Source of the DNA: Arthrobacter globiformis NBRC 12137
GTDB taxonomy: Bacteria; Actinomycetota; Actinomycetes; Actinomycetales; Micrococcaceae
Reading direction: 5' to 3'
DNA length: 64,000 nt
NCBI RefSeq assembly: GCF_000238915.1
Contig: NZ_BAEG01000118.1
Location: 53,293 to 117,292 of the forward strand
Shown here: positions 31,230 to 39,176 of the stretch, one piece after another
How positions within the stretch are numbered: position 1 is the first letter of the stretch
Layout: every line of letters starts with the position of its first letter
Made by a program: the position numbers and the translations under genes
The notes under the pieces: generated by a model
What the model saw: the letters and a program-made list of their open reading frames with translations, nothing else
Database searches by the model: none
What the model was told of the DNA's origin: nothing

Positions 31230-33065
31230 ATGAAGCGACGGATTCAGGACCCGATGGCAAACATTAACGTAGACATGCCCTTTGCATCATTCGGCCAGCC
31301 CGCGGCGGCCGCCCGCCACAACACCGCCCGTCCAACCACCACGGGTACCAACACCGCGCCCCCGGACACCGTCCGCCCGGATGCTCCCCGCCCCGGAAGG
31401 GTCCGCGCGGTGCGGCCGGTGGGAACCCGCACGGTCCTCGCCGAAGTATCCGGAACGCAGGACGTGCTCGCCCTGCAGGCCGCGCTCCTCGACGCGCCGC
31501 TGCCGGGCCAGCAGGATGTCCTGGCCGCCGCCGAGACCGTCATGGTCAGGGCCGAATCTCCCGCCGCTGCCCGGCGGATCGGGCAGGCCCTCCTGGAGCT
31601 GGACCTCACGGCACCGGCGGAGCAGGCCGGCGGCCTGGTGGTCATAGATACCGTGTACGACGGCGAGGATCTCGCCGAAGTGGGGCAGCTGACAGGCCTC
31701 GGTGCCGACGGCGTGATCGCAGCCCACACCGGCCAGATCTGGACCGTTGCCTTCGCGGGCTTCGCCCCCGGCTTCGGGTACATGGTGGGCGAGAACCAGG
31801 CGCTGGAGGTTCCCCGCCGCAGCTCCCCGCGCACCGCGGTCCCGGCAGGATCGGTGGCGCTGGCCGGGAACTACTCGGCCGTCTACCCGCGAAAGTCTCC
31901 GGGAGGCTGGCAGCTGATCGGCCGCACCGGAGCGAAGATGTGGGACCTCGACCGCCCCGAACCGGCGCTTGCCAGTCCGGGCCACCGGGTCCAGTTCCGC
32001 GCCGTCCGCGATGTGGTCCAGCTGGCAGGCCAGGACACCCGGCAAACCGACAGCCAGCAGCAAGCCCCGGCAGCCACCTCCGGGCTCCGCGTCCTCGCGC
32101 CCGGAATCCACAGCCTCATCCAGGATCTGGGCCGGCAGGGGCATTCAGCCCTCGGCGTCTCCGCTGCCGGCGCTCTGGACCGGGCCTCGCTCCGCCGGGC
32201 AAACCGCCTGGTCGGGAACGCGCCGTCGGCAGCCGCCATCGAGACCGTCTCCGGCGGGCTCAGGGTCCAGGCCGTCGGTGACCAGGTTTTGGCCGTTGCG
32301 GGGGCGCCGTCGGCACTCACCGTCGTAACGCCGTCGGCCTCCCCCGACGCGCCGGACACCGGCGAGACACAGAACGGCGACTCACAGAACCGGCAGCGGA
32401 CCGTTCCGGTGGCCGCACCGTTCGCCCTCCTGGACGGCGAAATCCTCACCATCGGAGTTCCTGACGCCGGCTTCCGCAGCTACATAGCTGTCCGGGGCGG
32501 TGTCGACGCGCCGCCGGTGCTGGGCAGCCGCTCCACGGACACCATGTCCGGAATCGGGCCGAAGCCGCTGGCAGCCGGCCAGCTGCTGCCCTCCGGCGGC
32601 GCGGCCGAGTCCGGCGTCGTGGGCAGCCCGGAAATCCAGCCCGACTATCCGAGCGGCGGGGTCACCGTGCTGGACATCGTCCCGGGCCCGCGTGCGGACT
32701 GGTTCGACCAGGCCGCGATCGACTCCCTGTGCGGCCAGGACTGGACTGTCAAGCCGGAGTCCAACCGCGTGGGCATGAGGCTGCAGGGAACACCGCTGCA
32801 GCGCAGCCGCACCGGCGAGCTGCCCAGCGAAGGCACGGTGGCGGGTGCCATCCAGATGCCCCCGGAGGGCCTGCCCGTCCTCTTCCTCGCCGACCATCCC
32901 ATCACGGGTGGCTACCCGGTGATCGGCGTAGTGGTGGACCACCAGCTCGACCTGGCCGCCCAGGTCCCGATCGGCGGGAGCATCCGCTTCCGCATCGCCC
33001 CCGAAACTGCCGCAGCCCCCGCCGGCCCCTCCGAAGAAGCTCCAGAAAGAGAAGCGAGTAACTGA
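31230..33065 (+). CDS. 5-oxoprolinase subunits B and C fused (KipI-KipA, AHS1-AHS2)
   Basis: The protein has 611 residues; the start is ATG 31230 or 31254. After a low-complexity Thr/Pro tail of about 55 residues, the PxpB/KipI (AHS1) domain covers about 55-270 (FAPGFGYMVGENQALEVPRR, GSVALAGNYSAVYP, GGWQLIGRTGAKMWD). A Gln-rich linker leads to the PxpC/KipA (AHS2) domain from about 285 (GIHSLIQDLGRQGHSALGVS, GALDRASLRRANRLVGN, SNRVGMRLQG, LFLADHPITGGYPVIGVV). A polar insert of about 25 residues lies in the middle of AHS2. In E. coli these are separate proteins; in urea carboxylase the same two domains form the carboxyltransferase part. The stop overlaps the next start (TGATG). Confidence 0.93.
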   Translation: MKRRIQDPMANINVDMPFASFGQPAAAARHNTARPTTTGTNTAPPDTVRPDAPRPGRVRAVRPVGTRTVLAEVSGTQDVLALQAALLDAPLPGQQDVLAAAETVMVRAESPAAARRIGQALLELDLTAPAEQAGGLVVIDTVYDGEDLAEVGQLTGLGADGVIAAHTGQIWTVAFAGFAPGFGYMVGENQALEVPRRSSPRTAVPAGSVALAGNYSAVYPRKSPGGWQLIGRTGAKMWDLDRPEPALASPGHRVQFRAVRDVVQLAGQDTRQTDSQQQAPAATSGLRVLAPGIHSLIQDLGRQGHSALGVSAAGALDRASLRRANRLVGNAPSAAAIETVSGGLRVQAVGDQVLAVAGAPSALTVVTPSASPDAPDTGETQNGDSQNRQRTVPVAAPFALLDGEILTIGVPDAGFRSYIAVRGGVDAPPVLGSRSTDTMSGIGPKPLAAGQLLPSGGAAESGVVGSPEIQPDYPSGGVTVLDIVPGPRADWFDQAAIDSLCGQDWTVKPESNRVGMRLQGTPLQRSRTGELPSEGTVAGAIQMPPEGLPVLFLADHPITGGYPVIGVVVDHQLDLAAQVPIGGSIRFRIAPETAAAPAGPSEEAPEREASN

Positions 33066-34861
33066 TGCACAAGGTCCTCATTGCCAACCGCGGCGAAATT
33101 GCCGTCCGCATCGCCCGGGCCTGCGACGACGCCCAGCTGGCCTCCGTGGCCGTGTATGCAGACATCGACGCGGACGCCATGCACGTCGCCGCCGCGGACG
33201 AAGCCTTCAGCCTCGGCGGCAACTCCCCGGCGGACACCTACCTGAACATCCCCAAGCTGCTCGACGTCGCAGCCAGGGCCGGAGCGGACGCCGTGCACCC
33301 CGGATACGGCTTCCTGTCCGAGAACGCGGATTTCGCCCAGGCCGTGCTGGATGCCGGACTCGCCTGGATTGGTCCGTCGCCGGAGGCCATCCGCCAGCTC
33401 GGCAACAAGATCACCGCCCGCGAGATCGCCGTCCGTGCAGGGGCGCCGCTCGTAGCGGGCAGCGACGGACCGGTGGAATCCGCGGCGGAGGCCCGAGCTT
33501 TCGCCGAAGAGCACGGCCTGCCGATCGCCATCAAGGCGGCCTTCGGCGGCGGCGGCCGCGGCCTGAAGGTGGTCCGGAATATGGGGGAGATCGAGGAAGC
33601 CTTCGACTCCGCCGTTCGTGAGGCTGTGGCCGCGTTCGGCCGCGGCGAATGCTTCGTGGAACGCTACCTGGACCGCCCGCGCCATGTGGAAGCCCAGGTT
33701 CTGGCCGACACGCACGGCAACGTCGTCGTCGTCGGAACCCGCGACTGCTCTCTCCAGCGCCGCCACCAGAAGCTGGTGGAGGAGGCCCCGGCGCCGTTCC
33801 TCAGCGAGGGGCAGCGGACCCAGATCTACGACGCCGCCAAGGCAGTCTGCCGGGAAGCCGGCTACTCGGGCGCGGGGACGGTGGAGTTTTTGGTCGCCGC
33901 CGACGGCACCGTCGCCTTCCTCGAGGTGAACACGCGGCTGCAGGTGGAACACCCCATCACCGAGGAAACCACGGGGATCGATCTGGTCCAGGAACAGTTC
34001 CGGATCGCCGCCGGGGAACGGCTGCACTTCACCGAGGATCCCGCCCCGCGCGGCCACGCCTTCGAATTCAGGATCAACGCCGAGGACGTGGGACGCGGCT
34101 TCCTGCCCTCCCCCGGCACCGTCAGCGACTTCACCGCACCCACCGGCCCCGGCATCCGGCTGGACACGGGAGTCCGCTCCGGTTCCTTCGTGGCACCGCA
34201 GTTCGACTCGCTCCTGGCCAAGCTGATCGTCACCGGCGCCGACCGCCAGCAGGCCCTGCGCCGGGCCCGCCGCGCCCTCGCCGAGATCAGCATCACCGGC
34301 GTGGCCACCGTCCTGCCGTTCCACCGCGCGGTGGTGGAAGCCGCGGACTTCGTTTCCGAGACGGGCCTCGACGTCCACACGCGCTGGATCGAAACGGACT
34401 TCGCCGACAGCATCCCGACCGATCCCGACTTCAGCCCCACCGGCCCCGACGGCCGCCGGCGGACCATCACCGTGGAGGTGGACGGCCGCCGGCTCGCGGT
34501 CGGGCTTCCGGCTGACCTGCTGGACGGCTGGGCGCGTTCAGGCCAGGCGCTTCCCGCTGGCCTGGGGGCTTCCGCCGCTGGGCCGTCCGGCGGCGGCTCC
34601 CCGGACGGCGCTTCCTCCGGCGTCTCCACTGACCCGGCGGAACTCCGGGCCGCCATGAGCGGCACCGTGGTGAAGTGGCTCGTGGAGCCGGGTGCCGACG
34701 TGACCGCCGGCGATCCCGTGGTGGTCCTGGAGGCCATGAAGATGGAGACCAGCGTCCCCGCCCACCGGGGCGGCATCCTTTCCGGCGTCGCCGCCAGCCC
34801 GGGCGACGTGATCACCTCCGGCTCGGTCCTGGCGCTTATCGGCTCAGCCGCTACCGGCTAA
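33065..34861 (+). CDS. Biotin carboxylase-BCCP fusion
   Basis: The protein has 598 residues, its ATG overlapping the PxpBC stop. Residues 1-445 are biotin carboxylase: HKVLIANRGEIAVRIARA, HPGYGFLSENA, the ATP-grasp Gly-rich loop AAFGGGGRGLK, and FLEVNTRLQVEHPITE. A spacer rich in Gly, Ser and Ala is followed by a biotinyl domain (about 520-598) with EAMKMET, Lys559 being the biotin site. No carboxyltransferase of the acetyl-CoA type is adjacent. The immediate neighbour is AHS1-AHS2, the domain pair that serves as carboxyltransferase in urea carboxylase, so this enzyme may carboxylate the amide nitrogen of the lactam substrate (inference). Confidence 0.93.
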   Translation: MHKVLIANRGEIAVRIARACDDAQLASVAVYADIDADAMHVAAADEAFSLGGNSPADTYLNIPKLLDVAARAGADAVHPGYGFLSENADFAQAVLDAGLAWIGPSPEAIRQLGNKITAREIAVRAGAPLVAGSDGPVESAAEARAFAEEHGLPIAIKAAFGGGGRGLKVVRNMGEIEEAFDSAVREAVAAFGRGECFVERYLDRPRHVEAQVLADTHGNVVVVGTRDCSLQRRHQKLVEEAPAPFLSEGQRTQIYDAAKAVCREAGYSGAGTVEFLVAADGTVAFLEVNTRLQVEHPITEETTGIDLVQEQFRIAAGERLHFTEDPAPRGHAFEFRINAEDVGRGFLPSPGTVSDFTAPTGPGIRLDTGVRSGSFVAPQFDSLLAKLIVTGADRQQALRRARRALAEISITGVATVLPFHRAVVEAADFVSETGLDVHTRWIETDFADSIPTDPDFSPTGPDGRRRTITVEVDGRRLAVGLPADLLDGWARSGQALPAGLGASAAGPSGGGSPDGASSGVSTDPAELRAAMSGTVVKWLVEPGADVTAGDPVVVLEAMKMETSVPAHRGGILSGVAASPGDVITSGSVLALIGSAATG

Positions 34862-35266
34862 CGCAACGGATGGACGACGGCGTCCTCGGCTCGGCCACCC
34901 CACGCGAACGTACACTTGGGGCCCCTGGAAACCGCTTCCTAGGGGCCTCAAGTGTACGTTCGCGCTGAACGTGGGGCGGGTCTCGTCTCATACGCACCGC
35001 GGGCGGCATGTGTCAAACCTCACCCACCGTTTGGGGCCAAATCGGTTGAAAAGCCTTCCGCCGCCTGTGCATCATAGAGTGAAGCCCGGTAGGAATACGC
35101 TTTCCAAACTCGAGCTTAGAAGTTCAAACACAACAAAATCCTGGTGGACGCAATGAGGCCAAACCGGTGAGCTCGTCGAGCTGCCTTAGGCCTCCGAGCG
35201 TTCTCTGGGCCGACCCGTTCCGCGGCATCGCATTGGCGCTATGCCCAGACACGAAAGCACTGAGAA
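34862..35266. other. Intergenic region, 405 bp, no gene recognised apart from a hairpin
   Basis: The hairpin at 34904-34963 lies near the start. The remaining bases, especially 35030-35150, are less GC-rich than their surroundings and show no reading frame with normal codon use; they should carry the promoter of the 60-residue gene at 35267. Confidence 0.45.
34904..34963. terminator. Hairpin after the pxp/biotin carboxylase operon (GCGAACG family)
   Basis: GCGAACGTACACTTG (34904-34918) and its exact complement (34949-34963) enclose a GGGGCCCCT/AGGGGCC inner stem. It lies 43 bases beyond the operon stop. Outer arms are shared, with 1-2 changes, with 29594-29644. Confidence 0.75.
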
Positions 35267-35449
35267 ATGACCTTTGACAACACTGAATCAATGACGATCA
35301 AGATCTGGGACCGTTCCGCAGTGGACCACACGCTGGAATCGCTGGTGCACGACTTTTCGAGCCGGGCGAACGCCCACAAGAATGACGTTGCGGTCCACCT
35401 CACCGGCCCGAACACGTTCACGCTCAGCCTGAACACCGGTGCGCTGTAA
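35267..35449 (+). CDS. Small hypothetical protein, 60 residues
   Basis: The frame starts MTFDNTESMTIKIWDRSAVD and ends HLTGPNTFTLSLNTGAL. Codon use is typical of the region, and a strong terminator follows the stop by 15 bases, which supports a real gene. No ribosome site is clear, and ATG 35291 is another possible start. It has no membrane segment or known motif. It stands alone on the plus strand. Confidence 0.55.
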   Translation: MTFDNTESMTIKIWDRSAVDHTLESLVHDFSSRANAHKNDVAVHLTGPNTFTLSLNTGAL

Positions 35450-35464
35450 CCAGCACCCCGGACA

Positions 35465-35515
35465 AAACGCAAGAGGACGACGGCGGGACATTCCCGCCGT
35501 CGTCCTCTTGCGTTT
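35465..35515. terminator. Perfect 23-bp hairpin terminator, GACGACGGCGGG family
   Basis: AAACGCAAGAGGACGACGG.. (35465-35487) and its exact complement (35493-35515) enclose loop ACATT. It ends both the 60-residue gene and the convergent SRPBCC gene. Confidence 0.9.
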
Positions 35516-35550
35516 AAGCCGGAGCAGTTGGAGCCTGCCGGAGCTGCGCG

Positions 35551-36048
35551 TCAGGCGCGGGTGTGCTCGGCCAGGAGGGCATCGATCTGTCCGGCGGCCT
35601 CCCTCATGCCGTCCTCCATGCCCATCTCCATCATCGTGTTCATCTGCTCTTCGGATTCGAAGACGGACTGGACGGTCATCCGCGTGCGGCCGCCGATGTC
35701 CTCCAGCGTGACAGTGGCATGCGCGCTGCCCATGGCCTCGACGGGAGCGCCGTTATCATCGGCGAAGCCGTCGTCGAACTCAAGGCGGTTCGGTGCCTGG
35801 ATGTCGGTGATGCGCCACCAGCCGCCGGCCTTTTCGCCTTCCGGGCCGGTCATGTAATAGGAAGCCTCTCCTCCGGGGGTGAATTCGTACTGGCTGAACG
35901 TTGCCGGCCAGGTGGGCGGACCCCACCAGCGCTCGAGCTGCCGCGGGTCTTCCCAGATCTGCCACACGCGTTTCACGTCGGCGTTGAACTCGGCCACGAG
36001 GATGAAGCTGAGCGCCTCGGGATTCTTGGTGGAACTGATAACCGTCAT
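35551..36048 (-). CDS. SRPBCC (AHSA1-like) protein
   Basis: The protein has 165 residues from ATG 36048, behind GGAAGGG. The AHSA1 start-domain pattern is present: EFNADVKRVWQIWEDPRQLERWWGPP, TWPATFSQYEFTPGGEASYYM, GEKAGGWWRITDI, and EQMNTMMEMGMEDGMREAAGQ near the end. Such proteins form a helix-grip cavity for hydrophobic ligands. It is paired with the ArsR-type gene upstream with 13 bases between them, a common arrangement in actinobacteria, so the ArsR protein probably controls both genes. Confidence 0.92.
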   Translation of the reverse strand: MTVISSTKNPEALSFILVAEFNADVKRVWQIWEDPRQLERWWGPPTWPATFSQYEFTPGGEASYYMTGPEGEKAGGWWRITDIQAPNRLEFDDGFADDNGAPVEAMGSAHATVTLEDIGGRTRMTVQSVFESEEQMNTMMEMGMEDGMREAAGQIDALLAEHTRA

Positions 36049-36061
36049 TGCCGGACCCTTC

Positions 36062-36394
36062 CTATTCTTCAGCGAGGATGTCTGCAATCCGGGCGACGCG
36101 CTGCCGCCAGATCACCTCGTACTCATCAAGCAGCCGGCGGACTTTCTCCAGGCCGTCATGGTTGCCCCGCACGATCTGCTCCCTTCCGCGCTTCTCTTTG
36201 GTGACCAGGGAGGCGCGCTCCAACACCGCCACGTGCTTCTGAACGGCGGCAAAACTCATGGCGTAGAGGGCCGCCAGGCCGGTCACCGAGTACTCGCCCA
36301 CCGCCACCCGGCGCATGATGTCCCGCCGGGTGGTGTCCGCGAACGCCTGGAAGAGGCGGTCGAGTTCGGCATCGCTAAGCTGATCTACAACCAT
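36062..36394 (-). CDS. ArsR-family helix-turn-helix regulator
   Basis: The protein has 110 residues. It has a single winged-helix domain: LDRLFQAFADTTRRDIMRRVAVGEY, then VTGLAALYAMSFAAVQKHVAVLERASLV, a standard ArsR recognition helix. No Cys pair of the metal-sensing kind is seen, so it belongs with the SRPBCC-linked, non-metal branch. The ATG lies inside a perfect palindrome (36385-36404) and 8 bases after a TATCCT box, with no ribosome site, so translation is probably leaderless and autorepression likely. Confidence 0.93.
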   Translation of the reverse strand: MVVDQLSDAELDRLFQAFADTTRRDIMRRVAVGEYSVTGLAALYAMSFAAVQKHVAVLERASLVTKEKRGREQIVRGNHDGLEKVRRLLDEYEVIWRQRVARIADILAEE

Positions 36395-36404
36395 TTGGTT
36401 GTAG
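36385..36404. promoter_or_regulatory. Perfect palindromic operator over the arsR-like start codon
   Basis: CTACAACCA-TT-TGGTTGTAG: two 9-base arms with a 2-base centre. It spans the ATG (36394-36392) and the presumed start of transcription, so bound repressor would block RNA polymerase. Confidence 0.8.
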
Positions 36405-36450
36405 GATATGACCGTACAGGAACGAAGTCAATGGCCGTGCAGGCTGCCGC

Positions 36451-38298
36451 TCACAGTGCCCCCACGCCGGAGTCCGCGGGCACGGTCCCGTCGTCCTCGT
36501 ACTCAACGGCGCCGGCCAGGTCGCGTCCGGCGACGTACCCGAACGCCAGCGCCGGGCCGAGGTTGATGCCGCCGGCCGGGTAGTGCCCGCCCATCACGCT
36601 GGCCTGGTCGTTGCCGGCGACATACAGCCCCGGGATGGGCCGGCCGCCGTCGTCCAGGGCCCGGGAGCGACCGTCCACATCCAGTCCGGCGAACGTGCCA
36701 AAGCTGCCCGGCACCACGCGCACGGCGTAGAACGGGCCCTTCTCAATGGGGCCCAGCGACGGATTCGGCTTCACGGCGGCGTCGCCGCCATAGCGGTTGA
36801 AGGGCGTGGAGCCGCGGCCATAGTCCGGGTCCGCGCCGGCGGCCGCATGGCGGTTGAACCGCTCCACCGTCTCCTTCAGCCCGGCGGGGTCGATGCCGCA
36901 CCGCTCTGCGAGTTCCTCGAGCGTGCGGCCCTTCTTCAGGTAGCCGGAGCGCAGGTAGGGAAAGAGCGGCACGGGCAGCGGCTTGGCCATGCCCAGCGGG
37001 AAGCGGCGCACAAAGCGGGAGTCGGCGATCTGCCAGGCCTCCGCCTGCTCCCCCGCCGGCGTGGCCTCCAGCATCGCCGCCACGTAGTCGTAGTACCCGT
37101 TGGCTTCGTTGACGAACCGCTTCCCATTGCGGAGGACCCCAATGCTGCCCGGCTTGGCGCGGTCCATAATGTGCGGGAACGTGCCGGTCCGGCCGCTGCG
37201 GTACGGCACGAGCGACACCGGGCACCACGCGGCTGCGGATTTCACGTCGGCCCTGAAGCGGGCACCCACCTGCTGGCCCAGGCTGATGCCGTCGCCGCTG
37301 GCCTCGGCAGGCGCCAGCGTCCAGTGTTCTCGTCCGGTGGGCGTGTGCGGGAACAGCGTCTGCCGGCGCTCCGCGTCGTGCGGGAAGCCTCCAGCGGCCA
37401 GGACCACGCCGCGTGCCGCGTTGATCCGCAGCTCCCCTGCGGACGTTCCGACGACGGCGCCCGTCACCTTGCCGCTGCCGTCGGTCAGCAGGCGGCGGGC
37501 GGGCGTGGAGACGCGGATGTCCACGCCGAAGCGGTCTGCGGACTGCAGCAGCCGGCCGGTAAGGGCCGTGCCGTTGACCAGCTGCATGTTGCGCCGGTGC
37601 GTCACCAGGTCCAGGATGTGCAGGCCGAAGCGCCAGCCTGCATGGAAAAGCCCGCGGGGATTGCCCCGGGACGCGGACAGGAATTTGGCCAGATCAGGTC
37701 CGGCCATGATGCCCATTCCCAGGAACGAGGTTTCATACAGCTGATGCCGGAGCTTGGCGCGCACCTCTGGACGGATCCGCCGGGCGTTCATCGGCTTGGG
37801 CCCCACGGAGCGGTGCCCGGTCCCGGCGCCGGGAAGTCCGCCGTAGATGTCGTTGATTTTGGCACCCGGAACGAACTGCAGCGACGTCTTCTGGTGGAAG
37901 AAGCCCACCATGTGCGGCACAGCCTCCAGGAATGCGTCCACCCGGTCGGCCTGGTAGTCGGCCCCCAGGACACCGCGCAGGTAGGTGCGGAAGGTCTCCT
38001 TGTCCTCGCTGACGCCGGCGGCCCTGGCCAGCGGATTGCCCGGCGCCCAGGCCCAGCCGCCCGACCATGCAGTGGCGCCGCCGCACACGTCCGCCTTATC
38101 CACCACCACAACCTTCAGCCCGTGGTACGCGGCCGTCACGGCGGCGGCCAGGCCGCCCGCGCCGGAGCCCACCACCAGGACGTCACAGTTCAGGGCGTCG
38201 CAGGTCAGAGTGTCGGGGCTTCCGGCCGGCGCACCGGCTCCGGCCGACCCTCCGGCTCCGGCCGCGGACGGCGTTGTTGCATCTGTCGGGAAAGTCAT
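36451..38298 (-). CDS. FAD-dependent dehydrogenase, KstD/fumarate reductase flavoprotein family
   Basis: The protein has 615 residues behind GGAGCAAGAG. An Ala/Gly-rich tail of about 35 residues precedes the FAD loop CDVLVVGSGAGGLAAAVTAA, then GGATAWSGGWAWAPGN. VVLAAGGFPHDAERR and IPGLYVAGNDQASVMGG with HYPAGGINLGPALAFGYVAGR close the fold. Members dehydrogenate ketosteroids or other ring ketones, or reduce enoates. It is the last gene of a six-gene operon from 44689; the spacing to the aldo-keto reductase is 20 bases. A hydroaromatic or alicyclic substrate is plausible, not proven. Confidence 0.92.
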   Translation of the reverse strand: MTFPTDATTPSAAGAGGSAGAGAPAGSPDTLTCDALNCDVLVVGSGAGGLAAAVTAAYHGLKVVVVDKADVCGGATAWSGGWAWAPGNPLARAAGVSEDKETFRTYLRGVLGADYQADRVDAFLEAVPHMVGFFHQKTSLQFVPGAKINDIYGGLPGAGTGHRSVGPKPMNARRIRPEVRAKLRHQLYETSFLGMGIMAGPDLAKFLSASRGNPRGLFHAGWRFGLHILDLVTHRRNMQLVNGTALTGRLLQSADRFGVDIRVSTPARRLLTDGSGKVTGAVVGTSAGELRINAARGVVLAAGGFPHDAERRQTLFPHTPTGREHWTLAPAEASGDGISLGQQVGARFRADVKSAAAWCPVSLVPYRSGRTGTFPHIMDRAKPGSIGVLRNGKRFVNEANGYYDYVAAMLEATPAGEQAEAWQIADSRFVRRFPLGMAKPLPVPLFPYLRSGYLKKGRTLEELAERCGIDPAGLKETVERFNRHAAAGADPDYGRGSTPFNRYGGDAAVKPNPSLGPIEKGPFYAVRVVPGSFGTFAGLDVDGRSRALDDGGRPIPGLYVAGNDQASVMGGHYPAGGINLGPALAFGYVAGRDLAGAVEYEDDGTVPADSGVGAL

Positions 38299-38318
38299 CT
38301 CTTGCTCCAGTACTTCTT

Positions 38319-39176
38319 TCAGTGTCCGAATTCGTCTGAGTCGAGCCGCGGCGGTGCGCCCGTGTCCAGGGCGTCGATGCCGGCCATTTCGGCCTCCGTG
38401 AGGGCAAAGCCGAAGACGTCGAGGTTTTCGCGCTGCCGCCGGTCGTCGGCGGACTTGGGGATGGCCACCCGGCCGGACTGGACCTGCCAGCGGAGCACCA
38501 CCTGCGCCGGTGTCTTGCCGTATGCCTCGGCCGGACCGGTGACCGCAGGCGCCGAGAGGAAGCCGCCATTACGGCCCAGCGGGCTGTAGGCGGCGGTGAC
38601 GATGCCGTGCCCACGGTGGAAGGCCAGCTGGTCCAGCTGCTGGTGTTCGGGATCGATCTGCACCTGGTTGATGGGACTTTCCAGGCCTGCCGCCTGCAGT
38701 TCCCGCAGGTGGGCCGGCTTGAAGTTGGAAACACCCCAGCACCTGATCAGCCCCTCCTCTGCCAGCCGGGTGAGCCCCTCCGCTGCCTCGACGAACCGCC
38801 CCTCGGCAGGATTCGGCCAGTGGATCAGGAAGAGGTCCAGATACCCGGTGCCCAGCCGCCGGGTTGCCGCGCCGAACGCCTCGCGCACACCGGCTTTGCC
38901 GTGCCACTGCCTGTTGAATTTGGTGGTCAGGAACAGGTCCCCGCGGGGGACGCCGCTGCGGCGGATCCCCTCACCCACGGCCTCCTCATTGCCGTAATTT
39001 TCAGCCGTGTCGATGTGCCGGTAACCGTTGGTGATGGCGCGGGCCACGGCGTCGGCAGCCTCCCCGCCGGTCATCGGCCAGGTGCCCAGGCCAATAAGGG
39101 GAATGACGACGCCGGGCGCCAGTTCCACCGTCGTGCTTTCCTGTACTTCCTGGCTTTCCTGAGCTGCCCCGTTCAT
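38319..39176 (-). CDS. Aldo-keto reductase
   Basis: The ATG at 39176 overlaps the TIM-barrel gene stop (ATGA), with GGAAGCAA before it, and gives 285 residues. IPLIGLGTWPM opens the barrel; the catalytic tetrad is visible as Asp and Tyr in YRHIDTAENYGNE, Lys in FLTTKFN and His in LFLIHWPNP. GVSNFKPAHLREL and QVQIDPEHQQ follow the usual order, with a C-terminal NADPH-binding IPKSADDRRQRENLDVF. It reduces a carbonyl or oxidises an alcohol in the same pathway as its operon partners. Confidence 0.94.
   Translation of the reverse strand: MNGAAQESQEVQESTTVELAPGVVIPLIGLGTWPMTGGEAADAVARAITNGYRHIDTAENYGNEEAVGEGIRRSGVPRGDLFLTTKFNRQWHGKAGVREAFGAATRRLGTGYLDLFLIHWPNPAEGRFVEAAEGLTRLAEEGLIRCWGVSNFKPAHLRELQAAGLESPINQVQIDPEHQQLDQLAFHRGHGIVTAAYSPLGRNGGFLSAPAVTGPAEAYGKTPAQVVLRWQVQSGRVAIPKSADDRRQRENLDVFGFALTEAEMAGIDALDTGAPPRLDSDEFGH

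Noticed and set aside
34971..35156. 61-codon frame after the pxp operon
   Set aside because: Codon use is unlike the neighbours, no ribosome site, and it lies in AT-richer intergenic sequence.
36583..38589. Plus-strand frame of 668 codons
   Set aside because: Antisense to the KstD-like flavoprotein; no domain is present.
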